In this document: positions 33,838 to 42,105 of the stretch, piece by piece | Numbering within the stretch: the first letter of the stretch is position 1 | Layout of the letters: every line of letters begins with the position of its first letter | Source: Parundibacterium terreum | Lineage (GTDB): Bacteria > Pseudomonadota > Gammaproteobacteria > Burkholderiales > Burkholderiaceae_D | DNA length: 64,000 nt | Reading direction: 5' to 3' | NCBI RefSeq assembly: GCF_014636315.1 | Contig: NZ_BMED01000006.1 | Coordinates: 372,001-436,000 of the forward strand | Program-made: the position numbers and the translations under genes | The notes under the pieces: generated by a model | Told to the model about the DNA's origin: nothing | The model's input: the letters and a program-made list of their open reading frames with translations, nothing else | Database searches by the model: none

Positions 33838-35103
33838 TTAACGTACCCTGCGCATCGAAGACAACTGGTTTTCCAGCCCGCCCAGGCCAGGATAACGTCC
33901 CGGACCGAACACGGTGCAGCGGCCGCGGAAATCGGCGTCGGTGCAGAATTCCCACTGGCCTTCATGGATCACCAGCGACTGTATCCTGTCATTGAAGCCG
34001 CCGTTACGGAAGGTGGACAGATTCTGCGCCACTTCATAACGGTCGCCGCCGAAGTTGTTGGCGCTGAACAGTTCAACCGCGGCACGGCTCGCTGGCGGCG
34101 GATTATTCGCCTGCGGCGCAGCGGCACGCACCGACGAAATCCTGCGATAAAACACAGGCTCCAGACGTGGATACTGGCCTGGGCCCAAGACCCGGCATTC
34201 GCCGCGGAAGTAGGCATCGGAACAGAATTCCCAATAACCGCTCTCGATCACCATCGATGCAGCCCTGTCATTGAAGTCTGCACTGCTGAAGTCGACTACA
34301 TTGCCGGAGACCGCCATGCTGCGGCCGCGCAGGCCGTCTTCGGAGAACAGCACCAGGCGCGCATTATTATTGCTGTAGTCGGGGCGGCCGTCATGGTCGT
34401 CATCCCGGCGCGGCCTGTCCCAGCCGCCGCCATGCACGGGACGGTTGTCATAACGATCTTCCAGCACGCGGGCAGAAGAGACCGCCCTCGCCATGCCATA
34501 GCCCAGGTCAGGATAGCGTCCAGGGCCATAGGTGCGGCAGTCGCCGCCATAGTTGGCATCGCTGCACAATACCCAGTTTCCTTCCTGCACATTGATGCTG
34601 ATGGCGGTATCGTTGAAGCCCTGCTGCCTCAGGTTGGGTGCATCTTCGCTGAGACTGATCGATTGCCCGCCGAAGTTGGGGGCGGAGAACATGTCGATGA
34701 CAGCGCGCCTGCGAGGCCGGTCCGGGCCATTGCCGGGATTGCCGCCGCCGGAATAGCCCACTTCGCGCACCGAGGAGATGTGGTCGTTCAGGCGCGGATC
34801 CAGGGCGCGGTATTCGCCACGGTCCAGCACTGCGCAGCTACCACGGAAGTCGTCGTCGCTACAGACTTCCCAGCGTCCGGAGCGCACCACCATGCTGGAG
34901 GCGCGGTCATTAAAGCCGATATTGCGCAGGCTGGGCGTGGCATCGCGCAGCTCAACCTGGCGGCCGTTAAAACCGGGATGTTCATACAAAGTGATTTCTC
35001 CGGCCTGCGCGGCCGAGCCGCACAAAGAGGCGAGTGCGGCGATTGCCAGCAAGCCGGCCTTGGCCGGGGTATTAAATGTCAGAGCCTGTATCCAGCGCTT
35101 CAT
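33838..35103 (-). CDS. Secreted protein with four beta/gamma-crystallin domains
   Basis: 421 residues from the ATG at 35103 behind AAGGAAC. Signal peptide about 1-34 (ALASLCGSAAQA). Four repeats of about 80 residues (about 35-118, 133-222, 246-330, 342-421), each with two Greek-key motifs: YEHPGFNGRQVELR, FSAPNFGGQSISLS, LRGRSMAVSGNVV and FSANNFGGDRYEVA. Each pairs with a second half of the type WEVCSDDDFRGSCAVLDRG. Every second half has two Cys in the CSD...C pattern, so disulfides are likely. Proline- and aspartate-rich linkers separate domains. Family members bind calcium and are stable extracellular proteins; the role here is unknown. Confidence 0.9.
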   Translation of the reverse strand: MKRWIQALTFNTPAKAGLLAIAALASLCGSAAQAGEITLYEHPGFNGRQVELRDATPSLRNIGFNDRASSMVVRSGRWEVCSDDDFRGSCAVLDRGEYRALDPRLNDHISSVREVGYSGGGNPGNGPDRPRRRAVIDMFSAPNFGGQSISLSEDAPNLRQQGFNDTAISINVQEGNWVLCSDANYGGDCRTYGPGRYPDLGYGMARAVSSARVLEDRYDNRPVHGGGWDRPRRDDDHDGRPDYSNNNARLVLFSEDGLRGRSMAVSGNVVDFSSADFNDRAASMVIESGYWEFCSDAYFRGECRVLGPGQYPRLEPVFYRRISSVRAAAPQANNPPPASRAAVELFSANNFGGDRYEVAQNLSTFRNGGFNDRIQSLVIHEGQWEFCTDADFRGRCTVFGPGRYPGLGGLENQLSSMRRVR

Positions 35104-35436
35104 GATTGTTCCTTCATAGATTATCGTTTTTGTTTTCCGCGAGGGTAGGCAAGTTTGCCGTGTTTCAACAACGCTCGCTTGCAATGTGCCGTTGACCGCT
35201 TTTGTATTACAAGACGTAACACGGATTTTCATCTGTGCGCAAACACACGGAGCGGTTGGCCGCCGACTGCTACAGTCATTACTGGACAATGCTGGTTGGC
35301 GGCCTATTTGCGCCCAGCAGAAGAGTAACAAATTTGCTTACAAAATAAAGATAAATTTCCTTACCGACCGGCAATCGAGCATGTAGGCTGGCTGCCGATC
35401 TCATTTAAGCCTCAGTAAGGCCCTGCTCGGGATACC
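35104..35436. other. Intergenic region between crystallin-like gene and glrK
   Basis: 333 bases between divergently read genes, expected to hold both promoters. I see AT-rich stretches (about 35330-35370) suited to a glrK promoter but no sigma-54 -24/-12 element, no TGTC-N10-GACA GlrR site and no coding sequence. Confidence 0.6.
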
Positions 35437-36885
35437 ATGCTTGCAAAACTCTCCTTCCGTCAACTGCTGTTTGCGGGTTTCCTGTTCATCGCATTATTGC
35501 TGAGCGGGACTTCGGTGCACGCGCTGCTGACGCTGGAACGGCTGACCAAGCAAAGCCGAGCGGTAGCGCATCAGGCGGTACAACTGACCGAGGATGCGCA
35601 AAAGCTGGCCGAGCGCACGGTGGCGATGGAGCGCAGCGCGCGCCAATACCTGGTGCTGGACGATACAGCCTTTCGCGATATCTTCTTTGATGCCTGGCAG
35701 GAAGCGCGCAACGCATTGCAGGCATTGACGCAGGCGATTCCCGATCTGCCGCAGCAGCAAGTAACAGACTGGAACACGCAAAGCGAGCTGGCGTGGCAGG
35801 TGCTGCAGGAGGGACGGCAAGGCGGTAAAAACAAGCTGCACCATAATCAACAGGAATTGTCGCAGGCATTTGTGCGGCTGCCGGAGATCAATGACCAATT
35901 GGCTCTGGCCGGCAAGCGCGAGATAGAACGCCGCAACGATCAATCGCTGAGCGAGCTGGAACGCCAGCGGCGCTTATTGAGCGGGCTAGTCGCTGGTGCC
36001 ATGATCATCGCCATTTTGCTGGCTCTGTCTTTCGGCCTGTGGCTGTCGCGCCCGCTGGCGCAGGTAGAAGTCGCGATTGAAAGGTTGGGTGAAAACCGCT
36101 TTGACCAGGCGATAGCTGTCAGCGGCCCGGCCGACATCCGCAAGCTGGGCCGGCAACTGGATTGGCTGCGGCAAAGGCTGGCAGACCTTGAGGCTGACAA
36201 GGCGCGCTTCCTGCGGCATATCTCGCATGAGCTGAAAACACCGCTGGCCGCACTGCGCGAAGGCGTGGCCTTGCTGGAAGATGAGGTGGCGGGAAGCTTG
36301 TCCGACAACCAGCGAGAAATTGCCCGCATCCTGCGGCAAAACACCGCATCGCTGCAGACGCAGATAGAAGACCTGCTGCGTTATAACGCGGCCGAGTTTG
36401 ATGCACAGCATCTGCAGCGCACACCGGTCAACCTGGTGCAGTTGCTGCACACGGTGATCGATGACCAGCGGCTGCAATGGCAGGCGCGCAGCCTGCAAGT
36501 GGATGTTGATGAAAAAGGTGAGGCAAGAAACATCGTTGCCGACGCTGAAAAACTGGGGGTAGTGCTGGCCAACCTGTTGTCGAATGCGGTGCGCTTCAGC
36601 CCTAGCGGTGGGGCCATACACTTTGCACTGTTGTATGCAGATACCGGCGTACGCATTGACTGCATGGACCAGGGACCGGGTGTCGCCGCTGCCGATGCTG
36701 CGCGCATCTTTGAACCTTTTTACCAGGGCGCCCGCCAGCCTTCTGGCGCCCGTAGCGGTAATGGCATAGGTTTGTCCATCGTCCAAGAATACATCGCCGC
36801 CCACGGCGGCCAAGTGCAACTGCTGCCTGCGAACGCGGGTGCCCATTTCCGGATAGATCTGCCTTATGAATTCCACTTGCGCTAA
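35437..36885 (+). CDS. glrK: Sensor histidine kinase GlrK (QseE)
   Basis: 482 residues. Membrane helices at about 10-30 and 180-202 flank a helical periplasmic domain (about 150 residues), followed by HAMP, H-box HISHELKTPLAALREGVALL and ATPase domain (NLLSNAVRFSPSG, GNGIGLSIVQEYI). First gene of the order glrK-qseG-glrR, the same as in Enterobacteria, where GlrK phosphorylates GlrR and the pair controls envelope-linked sigma-54 genes such as the glmY sRNA. That order, more than the kinase sequence alone, identifies it. The 3' end overlaps the next gene by 20 bases. Confidence 0.9.
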   Translation: MLAKLSFRQLLFAGFLFIALLLSGTSVHALLTLERLTKQSRAVAHQAVQLTEDAQKLAERTVAMERSARQYLVLDDTAFRDIFFDAWQEARNALQALTQAIPDLPQQQVTDWNTQSELAWQVLQEGRQGGKNKLHHNQQELSQAFVRLPEINDQLALAGKREIERRNDQSLSELERQRRLLSGLVAGAMIIAILLALSFGLWLSRPLAQVEVAIERLGENRFDQAIAVSGPADIRKLGRQLDWLRQRLADLEADKARFLRHISHELKTPLAALREGVALLEDEVAGSLSDNQREIARILRQNTASLQTQIEDLLRYNAAEFDAQHLQRTPVNLVQLLHTVIDDQRLQWQARSLQVDVDEKGEARNIVADAEKLGVVLANLLSNAVRFSPSGGAIHFALLYADTGVRIDCMDQGPGVAAADAARIFEPFYQGARQPSGARSGNGIGLSIVQEYIAAHGGQVQLLPANAGAHFRIDLPYEFHLR

Positions 36886-37510
36886 ATATTACTCTTCCCT
36901 GTTCTCGCGTGGCATGCGCTCGCTGGCGCTGCGCGTGCTACCTGTATTACTTGTGCTGCTGGCGACAACGCTAACAGCCTGCAAGACGCCGCCGCAGGTG
37001 TCCGAGCCGGCACCCGTCGTAGCTGCAAGCTTACCGGCACCGGCGCCGCTTGCCGTCAACGAAACCGAAGACCTGCTGGCCTACTACCAGCGTACCCGGC
37101 TGCTACCGCAGACCGATCTGCCCCGGATGCTGGCTGACCTGAATGTGTTGGCGCGTAATCCTCACCGCGATGTGCAGCGCGCCATCATTCTAGGTTTCAT
37201 GCGCGGCAATGGCGACTTGGCGCGCGCGCAGGCGGTGCTGGACGGCGTCGTCAAATCCAGCGATGCCGATGCCGAGCATATCAAGCCGCTGGCTTACTTT
37301 TTATATACCAACTATGCCGAGTGGCGGCGGCTGGACGAAGCGGCCGACAAGCAGGGCCAGCAATTGAAGGACGCGCAACGCCGCGCGGACCAGCTCAGCC
37401 AGAAACTGGAAGACCTGAAGGCGATAGAACGGCAATTGCCGGCCCGCAGCAAGGGCGCCCCGACCAGCCCCCCGTCTTCCCCTGCGCCCGCCGGCGAAAA
37501 CAAACAGTGA
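36866..37510 (+). CDS. qseG: QseG/YfhG-like outer-membrane lipoprotein
   Basis: Up to 214 residues. A lipoprotein signal ends at LLATTLTAC; the start is either the ATG at 36866 (overlapping glrK) or the ATG at 36914, which gives a more usual signal length. Pro-rich linker, then helices with YYQRTRLLPQTDLPRMLADL and a C-terminal coiled coil (QQLKDAQRRADQLSQKLEDL). Encoded between kinase and regulator exactly as qseG (yfhG) in E. coli, where the lipoprotein interacts with GlrK and tunes signalling. Probably in the outer membrane. Confidence 0.8.
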   Translation: MNSTCAKYYSSLFSRGMRSLALRVLPVLLVLLATTLTACKTPPQVSEPAPVVAASLPAPAPLAVNETEDLLAYYQRTRLLPQTDLPRMLADLNVLARNPHRDVQRAIILGFMRGNGDLARAQAVLDGVVKSSDADAEHIKPLAYFLYTNYAEWRRLDEAADKQGQQLKDAQRRADQLSQKLEDLKAIERQLPARSKGAPTSPPSSPAPAGENKQ

Positions 37511-37526
37511 CAGGCATGCAAGCATC

Positions 37527-38948
37527 ATGATGAATAAATTCGACAAACTCGACAAACCCGGCAAGCCGAAAAATGAACAGGCCAAGCTCCTGCTGGTGGA
37601 CGATGACCCGGACCTGCTGACCCTGATCTCCATGCGCCTCAGTGCCGCCGGTTACCGGGTGACCGCGGTAGAAAGTGCCGAGGCCGCGGTTGCCAGGCTG
37701 GCGATAGACTTGCCGGCGCTGGTGATCACCGATGTGCGCCTGCCGGGGCGGGACGGCATGGCCTTGTTTGACGATATACGCAGCCAGTATCCGGCGCTGC
37801 CGGTGATACTGTTGACCGCGCACGGCACGATACCGGATGCCGTGGAAGCTACTGCGCGCGGTGCCTATGCCTACCTGACCAAACCCTTTGACGGCAATGT
37901 GCTGCTGGAAAAGGTCGCGCATGCGCTCAGCCTGAGCGGCCCCGCTTCCGGCCCGGCCAGCAAGGATGAAGCCTGGCGTGCCGAACTGATCAGCCGCAGC
38001 CAGCGCATGGCCGAGCTGCTGGCAGAAGCGAAGCTGGTTGCAGGCACCGACGCCAGCGTGCTGATACAGGGAGAGAGCGGAAGCGGCAAGGAATTGCTGG
38101 CGCGCGCGATCCACCGCGCCAGCCACAGGAGCAAGGCGCCCTTCATCGCCGTCAATTGCGGTGCCATCCCCGAGCAATTGCTGGAGTCGGAACTGTTCGG
38201 CCATGTCAAAGGTTCTTTCACCGGCGCGGTGGCGCACCGCAACGGCCTGTTCCAGGCGGCGCACGGCGGCACGCTGTTCCTGGATGAGATAGGCGACATG
38301 CCCCTGCCCTTGCAAGTCAAGCTGCTGCGTGTATTGCAGGAACGCACGGTGCGGCAAGTGGGCTCGGATGCCGCGATTGCAGTGGATGTGCGCGTGCTGT
38401 CCGCTACCCACCGCGATCTGGACGTGGCAATGAAAGAGGGTCAGTTCCGCGAGGATTTGTATTACCGCCTGAATGTGGTCACGCTGGCGCTGCCCTCGCT
38501 GGCGGAACGGCGTGAAGACATCGCATTGCTGGCCAATCATTTCCGCCAGGCGCTGGCGGAAAAATACGGCAAGCATATCAATGGCTTTGCACCCGACGCG
38601 CTGGCCGCATTGATGGCGGCACCGTGGCCCGGCAATGTACGCCAGTTGCATAATGTGGTGGAGCAGGTCTGTGCATTGGCGACAGCGCCGCTGATACCGC
38701 TGTCGCTGGTGCAGCGCGCGCTGCGTGTGCCGTCGCTGGAAGTGCTCAGCTATACCGAGGCCAGGCAGAAATTTGAACGCGACTACCTGATACAACTGCT
38801 GAAGCTGACCGACGGCAATGTTTCCGATGCCGCCAGGCTGGCCGATCGCAACCGTACCGAGTTCTACCGTCTGCTGCAAAAACATGAGCTGACACCTAGC
38901 CTGTTCAGGGCAGACGGAGAGGCTGTCGCTGATGAGCGACAGGATTAA
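37527..38948 (+). CDS. glrR: Sigma-54-dependent response regulator GlrR (QseF)
   Basis: 473 residues. Receiver domain with Asp in LVITDVRLPGRDG and Lys in YLTKPFD. AAA+ domain with Walker A GESGSGKE, sigma-54 contact loop GSFTGA (most relatives have GAFTGA) and Walker B GGTLFLDEIGD. C-terminal Fis-type helix-turn-helix (GNVSDAARLADRNRTEFYRL). Third gene of the glr operon, 16 bases after qseG. A GlrR-type site and a sigma-54 promoter follow immediately, in front of the BON-domain gene. Confidence 0.95.
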   Translation: MMNKFDKLDKPGKPKNEQAKLLLVDDDPDLLTLISMRLSAAGYRVTAVESAEAAVARLAIDLPALVITDVRLPGRDGMALFDDIRSQYPALPVILLTAHGTIPDAVEATARGAYAYLTKPFDGNVLLEKVAHALSLSGPASGPASKDEAWRAELISRSQRMAELLAEAKLVAGTDASVLIQGESGSGKELLARAIHRASHRSKAPFIAVNCGAIPEQLLESELFGHVKGSFTGAVAHRNGLFQAAHGGTLFLDEIGDMPLPLQVKLLRVLQERTVRQVGSDAAIAVDVRVLSATHRDLDVAMKEGQFREDLYYRLNVVTLALPSLAERREDIALLANHFRQALAEKYGKHINGFAPDALAALMAAPWPGNVRQLHNVVEQVCALATAPLIPLSLVQRALRVPSLEVLSYTEARQKFERDYLIQLLKLTDGNVSDAARLADRNRTEFYRLLQKHELTPSLFRADGEAVADERQD

Positions 38949-38989
38949 ATCCTTTTAAATCAAAGACTTAGTTATTTGCTCTTTTTGCA

Positions 38990-39007
38990 TGTCGCCATAT
39001 CCCGACA
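38990..39007. promoter_or_regulatory. GlrR-type binding site TGTC-N10-GACA
   Basis: TGTCGCCATATCCCGACA fits the palindrome TGTC-N10-GACA described for GlrR in Enterobacteria. It lies 42 bases after glrR and about 86 bases upstream of a sigma-54 -24 element, a usual distance for an enhancer site bound by an AAA+ activator. Confidence 0.75.
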
Positions 39008-39092
39008 CAAATAGCGTTAAAACGACTGTTTGTTGCCTGGACTGCAGGTAATAAATGCTCTAAGTGGTTGAATGCATGGGGTTTTTTCAGGC

Positions 39093-39108
39093 TGGCACGG
39101 CCTGTGCT
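39093..39108 (+). promoter_or_regulatory. Sigma-54 promoter (-24/-12) of the BON-domain gene
   Basis: TGGCACGGCCTGTGCT: GG (39094-39095) and GC (39106-39107) separated by exactly 10 bases, with a full TGGCACG -24 block. The expected transcription start is near 39119, giving a leader of about 62 bases before the ATG at 39182. Confidence 0.8.
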
Positions 39109-39181
39109 GTATGGCTAGGGAGTAGCGCTGCAATCCACACTTCCGCAGCGTTGCCTTAAACCCGATTTGAAAGGATTTACC

Positions 39182-39532
39182 ATGCAAAACCGTAAACTGA
39201 TCGCTCCCCTGTTCGCCGCTGCCCTGTTGTCTGTTACTGCAGCATCTTCCTTCGCAGCCGATACCGTAACTGCCCAGGCTGATAAGCCAAGCATGACGCA
39301 AAAAGCCGCTGTCGCCGTGGATGATTCCGTGATCACTGCTAAAGTGAAGAGCGCTCTGGTATCCGATAAAGAAGTGTCCGCATTGAAAATCAATGTGACC
39401 ACCAAGCAAGGCGTTGTAATACTGACCGGTGCCGTGCCGACTGCAGAAGCCGGTGACCGCGTGATCAAGATGGTCGCTGCGATTGAAGGTGTGAAAGACA
39501 TCCAGAACCAGCTGCAAGTCAAAGCCAGCTAA
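39182..39532 (+). CDS. Periplasmic BON-domain protein (OsmY-like)
   Basis: 116 residues from the ATG at 39182 (AAAGGATTTACC before it). Signal peptide about 1-24 (LLSVTAASSFA), then one BON domain: DDSVITAKVKSALVSDKEVS, KINVTTKQGVVILTGAVPTA and VIKMVAAIEGVKDIQNQLQV. BON domains bind phospholipid and act at the cell envelope. The upstream GlrR site and sigma-54 promoter indicate that it belongs to the GlrKR regulon. It has its own terminator. Confidence 0.9.
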   Translation: MQNRKLIAPLFAAALLSVTAASSFAADTVTAQADKPSMTQKAAVAVDDSVITAKVKSALVSDKEVSALKINVTTKQGVVILTGAVPTAEAGDRVIKMVAAIEGVKDIQNQLQVKAS

Positions 39533-39605
39533 TTGTTGCTAGCGCTGTAAAAGGTTTGCCACCTTAAAGAGCCGGCCCTCCCCATTCAAGGCCATGGCTC
39601 GGACT

Positions 39606-39638
39606 GGGACTGTTGCAAAGCAGTCCCGGTTTTCTTTT
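39606..39638 (+). terminator. Intrinsic terminator of the BON-domain gene
   Basis: Stem GGGACTG / CAGTCCC (39606-39612, 39621-39627), 8-base loop, then TTTTCTTTT. It lies 74 bases after the BON gene stop and just before the convergent PBP2 gene stop. Confidence 0.8.
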
Positions 39639-41556
39639 AGTCTTCTTCACTTTCATCAACTACCGGCGCCGCCGGGATTTTCGGTACGTTTTTGTCCGTA
39701 GCTGCGGGCCGCTTGCCCAGCAGGTAGTAGTCCAGCGCCTTCTTCACAATAGGTGCAGCCGCTTCGGCCCCCTTGCCCGCATTCTCGACAATGATGGCAA
39801 CAGCGATACGCGGATGGTCGGCAGGCGCAAAAGCGGTGTACCACGCATGGTCATGCAGGCGTTCCGCCAGGCGGCTGGCATTGTATTTCTCGTTGCGCTT
39901 CAGCGTGAACACCTGCGCCGTTCCGGTTTTACCGCCAGACACGTATTCTGCGTTGGCAAATACGCCGCGCGAGGTGCCTTCCCTGGTGACGCCCACCATC
40001 GCCTGCTTGATCGCTTCCACATTTTCCGGCTTGAGCGGGATGTGGCCGCTTTCCTTGTTCACCGTCAGCGTTCTTGCATGGGTTTGCGGGTTTTCCAGTA
40101 TCTTCACCAGATGCGGCTGCATGACCTTGCCGCCATTGACCAGGGTTGCCACCGCATGCGCCATCTGCAAGGGCGTGAAGGTGTTGTAGCCCTGGCCGTT
40201 GCCCAATGAGATGGTGTCGCCGGCATTCCATTTTTGCTGTGCCACGTTCTTGGACGATTTGCGCTTCCACGCGGTGGACGGCAGCAGGCCGGCTTTTTCA
40301 TTATCCAGGTCTATGCCGGTCTTCTGGCCGAAGCCGAAAGGCTGCATGAAATCATGGATCGCATCCACGCCCAGGTCGTTGGCCAGCATGAAGTAATACG
40401 TGTTGCAGGAAACCACGATGGATTTATACAGGTCCACCGTGCCGTGCCCGCCTACCTTGTCGTCATTGAAGCGATGATTGCCCAGGTTGAAGAAACCCGC
40501 ATCGAAGATCGCTGACGACGGCATGCGTTTGCCCAGCTCCAGCCCGGCCAGGCCCATGAAGGGCTTATAGGTCGAGCCGGGTGGGTAGGCGCCGGTCAGC
40601 GGGCGGTTCAGCAGCGGCCGGTCTGGCGAAGTATTCAATTCATTCCAGCTCTGCTGGTCTATGCCTTCCACAAACAGGTTGGGGTCATAGGTCGGCTTGG
40701 ACACAAAGGCCAGCACATCGCCGGATTCCGGTTCTATCGCCACCAGCGCGCCGCGCCTGTCGCCAAAGGCTTCTTCAACGATCTTTTGCAGCTCTATATC
40801 CACCGACAGGATCAGGTTGGTGCCGGATGCCGGCGCAGTACGCGACAGCGTGCGCACTGCGCGGCCGGCAGCCGTGGTTTCCACTTTCTCAAAGCCGGTA
40901 GTGCCGTGCAAGACCTTCTCATAACTCTTTTCCAGACCTTCCTTGCCGATATAGCTGGCGCCCTTGTAGTTGGCCTCGTCTTCCGAGTCGGCGATATTCT
41001 GTGCATCCTTGGTGCTGATGCGGCCTATATAGCCGAGCACGTGCGACGCCGTTTCGCCCAGCGGATAGCGGCGGAAGGCGCGCGCCTGTATCTCCACGCC
41101 GGGGAAGCGGAAACGCTGTGCGGTGAAACGGGCAATCTCTTCATCGGTCAGCCGGGTGCGGATAGGGATGCTCTCGAAATTTTTCGATTCCTCCAGCAGC
41201 TTGACGAATTGTTTGCGGTTCTTGGGCTGGATGTCTACCAGCCGCGCCAGTTTGTCCAGCAGCGTGTCCATGTCTTCGGTAATCTTGGACGGCGTAATCT
41301 CCAGCGTATAGGCGGAGTAGTTCTGCGCCAGCAGCACGCCGTTCCTGTCCATGATCAGGCCGCGGTTCGGCACCACCGGCACCGTCAGGATGCGGTTTTC
41401 ATCGGACAGCAGCGCGTACTGGTCATGCTTGATGATTTGCAGCCAGGCGAAGCGCACTATCAGCGTACAGAAGCACAGGAAGATGGCGATGCCGACGAAG
41501 AGCAGGCGCATCCTGAACAGATGGAGCTCGCGCTCGGTGTTTCGGAGTTCGGTCAT
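39637..41556 (-). CDS. mrdA: Penicillin-binding protein 2 (class B transpeptidase)
   Basis: 639 residues. One membrane helix near 17-38 (LFVGIAIFLCFCTLIVRFAW), a pedestal domain with RGLIMDRNGVLLAQN, then the transpeptidase domain. Active-site motifs: STYK (PPGSTYKPF), SCN (VVSCNTYYF) and KTG (SGGKTGTAQV). The C-terminus is Pro/Glu-rich. PBP2 cross-links peptidoglycan during cell elongation with MreB/RodA. The usual partners mreBCD and rodA are not next to it here, so it may be an additional or relocated copy. No convincing ribosome site precedes the ATG. Confidence 0.9.
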   Translation of the reverse strand: MTELRNTERELHLFRMRLLFVGIAIFLCFCTLIVRFAWLQIIKHDQYALLSDENRILTVPVVPNRGLIMDRNGVLLAQNYSAYTLEITPSKITEDMDTLLDKLARLVDIQPKNRKQFVKLLEESKNFESIPIRTRLTDEEIARFTAQRFRFPGVEIQARAFRRYPLGETASHVLGYIGRISTKDAQNIADSEDEANYKGASYIGKEGLEKSYEKVLHGTTGFEKVETTAAGRAVRTLSRTAPASGTNLILSVDIELQKIVEEAFGDRRGALVAIEPESGDVLAFVSKPTYDPNLFVEGIDQQSWNELNTSPDRPLLNRPLTGAYPPGSTYKPFMGLAGLELGKRMPSSAIFDAGFFNLGNHRFNDDKVGGHGTVDLYKSIVVSCNTYYFMLANDLGVDAIHDFMQPFGFGQKTGIDLDNEKAGLLPSTAWKRKSSKNVAQQKWNAGDTISLGNGQGYNTFTPLQMAHAVATLVNGGKVMQPHLVKILENPQTHARTLTVNKESGHIPLKPENVEAIKQAMVGVTREGTSRGVFANAEYVSGGKTGTAQVFTLKRNEKYNASRLAERLHDHAWYTAFAPADHPRIAVAIIVENAGKGAEAAAPIVKKALDYYLLGKRPAATDKNVPKIPAAPVVDESEED

Positions 41557-41772
41557 ACCGGGGAGGAGGTGGTTTTGCTGCTTGCGGCGGCTGGGGTTGT
41601 TGGGTGGTGTTGGGGAAAAAATTGGTTTCGCAAGTATAGCGATGGGGGATGTGTTTGTGGCTGAATTATCAGCCGTGTGCGCTATTTATTTTGTATGGAA
41701 TTGTTGATGGAAAAATTTTCTTCGTGTGAGTATAGGCGATTGCCTCTCTCTTCTATAGTTAGGGCTGGTTGA

Positions 41773-42045
41773 GATCGCTGGCCGGGGGTAGCCCGGCATG
41801 CTACTCACTTTTTTTGTTTCGCACCTCGGCGGCCCCCAAGAAAAAGTAAGCAAAAAAAGGCGACCGCAGACTTGCCCTACGGGTGATGGGGCTGTGCCCC
41901 ATCACATTTTGCTGCATTACAAAAAATGGGAAATGAACGAAACTCGCCTTCGGCTCAAACAACGTTCATTTCTGATCCATTTTCTGTAACGCACAAAATG
42001 CCGCATCCCCAGCGGGGTGGGTCAAAAGCAAGGTCAAAAGCAACT
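41773..42045 (+). repeat. Structured dispersed repeat, copy 3 (plus orientation)
   Basis: Occupies most of the 549-base gap between PBP2 and the PNPOx-like gene. Same head hairpin GCCGGGGGTAGCCCGGC, same CTTTTTTTG arm paired with CAAAAAAAG, the GTGATGGGGC hairpin, and the long stem 41905-41939 / 41963-42000. The loop is only 23 bases (against about 100 in copy 1). The AAAAGCAAGGTCAAAAGCAA tail matches copies 1 and 2. The stretch 41557-41772 before it is AT-rich with no gene and should include the mrdA promoter. Confidence 0.85.
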
Positions 42046-42105
42046 TCAACTTCCACACCAGTTCGGCCTGGTTTTGGCGAATCTATTTTCGCAGGATTTC
42101 GGTTT

